A stretch of 5,149 nt of DNA from Actinomycetota bacterium. GTDB lineage: Bacteria; Actinomycetota; Humimicrobiia; Humimicrobiales; Humimicrobiaceae. Under the pieces are notes generated by a model that had not been told where the DNA came from, searched no databases, and worked only from the letters and a program-made list of their open reading frames with translations. Below are positions 5,117 through 5,149 of this stretch, in pieces (within the stretch, counting starts at the first letter, position 1; each line of letters starts with the position of its first letter). Location of the stretch: positions 1 to 5,149 of the forward strand of contig JAQVHC010000093.1 of the NCBI GenBank assembly GCA_028696435.1. The letters are read 5' to 3'. The position numbers and the translations under genes are program-made.

Positions 5117-5149
5117 AATTTTCTTTAATTAATCCAATAATCTGTTTTT

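Noticed and set aside
1..5149. Mobile element, CRISPR array, tRNA/rRNA or a novel multi-gene defence or biosynthetic system
   Set aside because: No transposase or integrase motifs, no regularly spaced repeat-spacer pattern and no cloverleaf or rRNA-like segments were seen. The lone Sir2 is a compact stand-alone sirtuin without a fused or adjacent defence effector.

Overview
The window reads as an AT-rich bacterial chromosome segment with five intact protein genes, no RNA genes and no recognisable mobile element or CRISPR array. Perfect TATAAT -10 hexamers and purine-rich ribosome binding sites point to a bacterium. The gene mix (an FGGY sugar kinase, a GH130 glycan enzyme, a NodB-type deacetylase, a zinc-binding Sir2 resembling the Thermotoga enzyme, and DUF4282) would fit a low-GC anaerobe such as a Firmicute or an Atribacterota/Thermotogota-like lineage. 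That placement is inference; nothing in the window is diagnostic.

Layout: (1) 1-97 is a short leader with a good extended -10 promoter. (2) 98-1576 (+) is an FGGY carbohydrate kinase. (3) 1649-2584 (-) is a GH130 beta-mannoside phosphorylase/glycosidase, convergent with the kinase. (4) 2585-2991 is a 407-bp divergent intergenic region. It holds a candidate promoter for each flanking gene, four copies of ATTCCNNGAT, and two weak inverted repeats. (5) 2992-3882 (+) is a membrane-anchored or secreted polysaccharide deacetylase with a repetitive acidic linker. (6) 3885-4193 (-) is a DUF4282 two-helix membrane protein that ends 2 bp from the deacetylase stop. (7) 4253-5005 (-) is a Sir2 NAD-dependent protein deacylase lying 59 bp upstream of the DUF4282 gene and probably co-transcribed with it. 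(8) 5006-5149 is the sir2 leader, with a perfect 16-bp palindrome.

The genes form three small transcription units: kinase alone, GH130 alone, deacetylase alone or leading nothing on its strand, plus a sir2-DUF4282 pair. The kinase and GH130 enzyme both belong to sugar and glycan metabolism, but they are convergent and differ strongly in base composition, so one shared pathway is not demonstrated. The deacetylase probably modifies cell-envelope glycan. Most of the window is ordinary housekeeping or accessory metabolism. I found no convincing undescribed system; the most notable points are the regulatory repeats, the altered motif 1 of the deacetylase, and the start-site questions.
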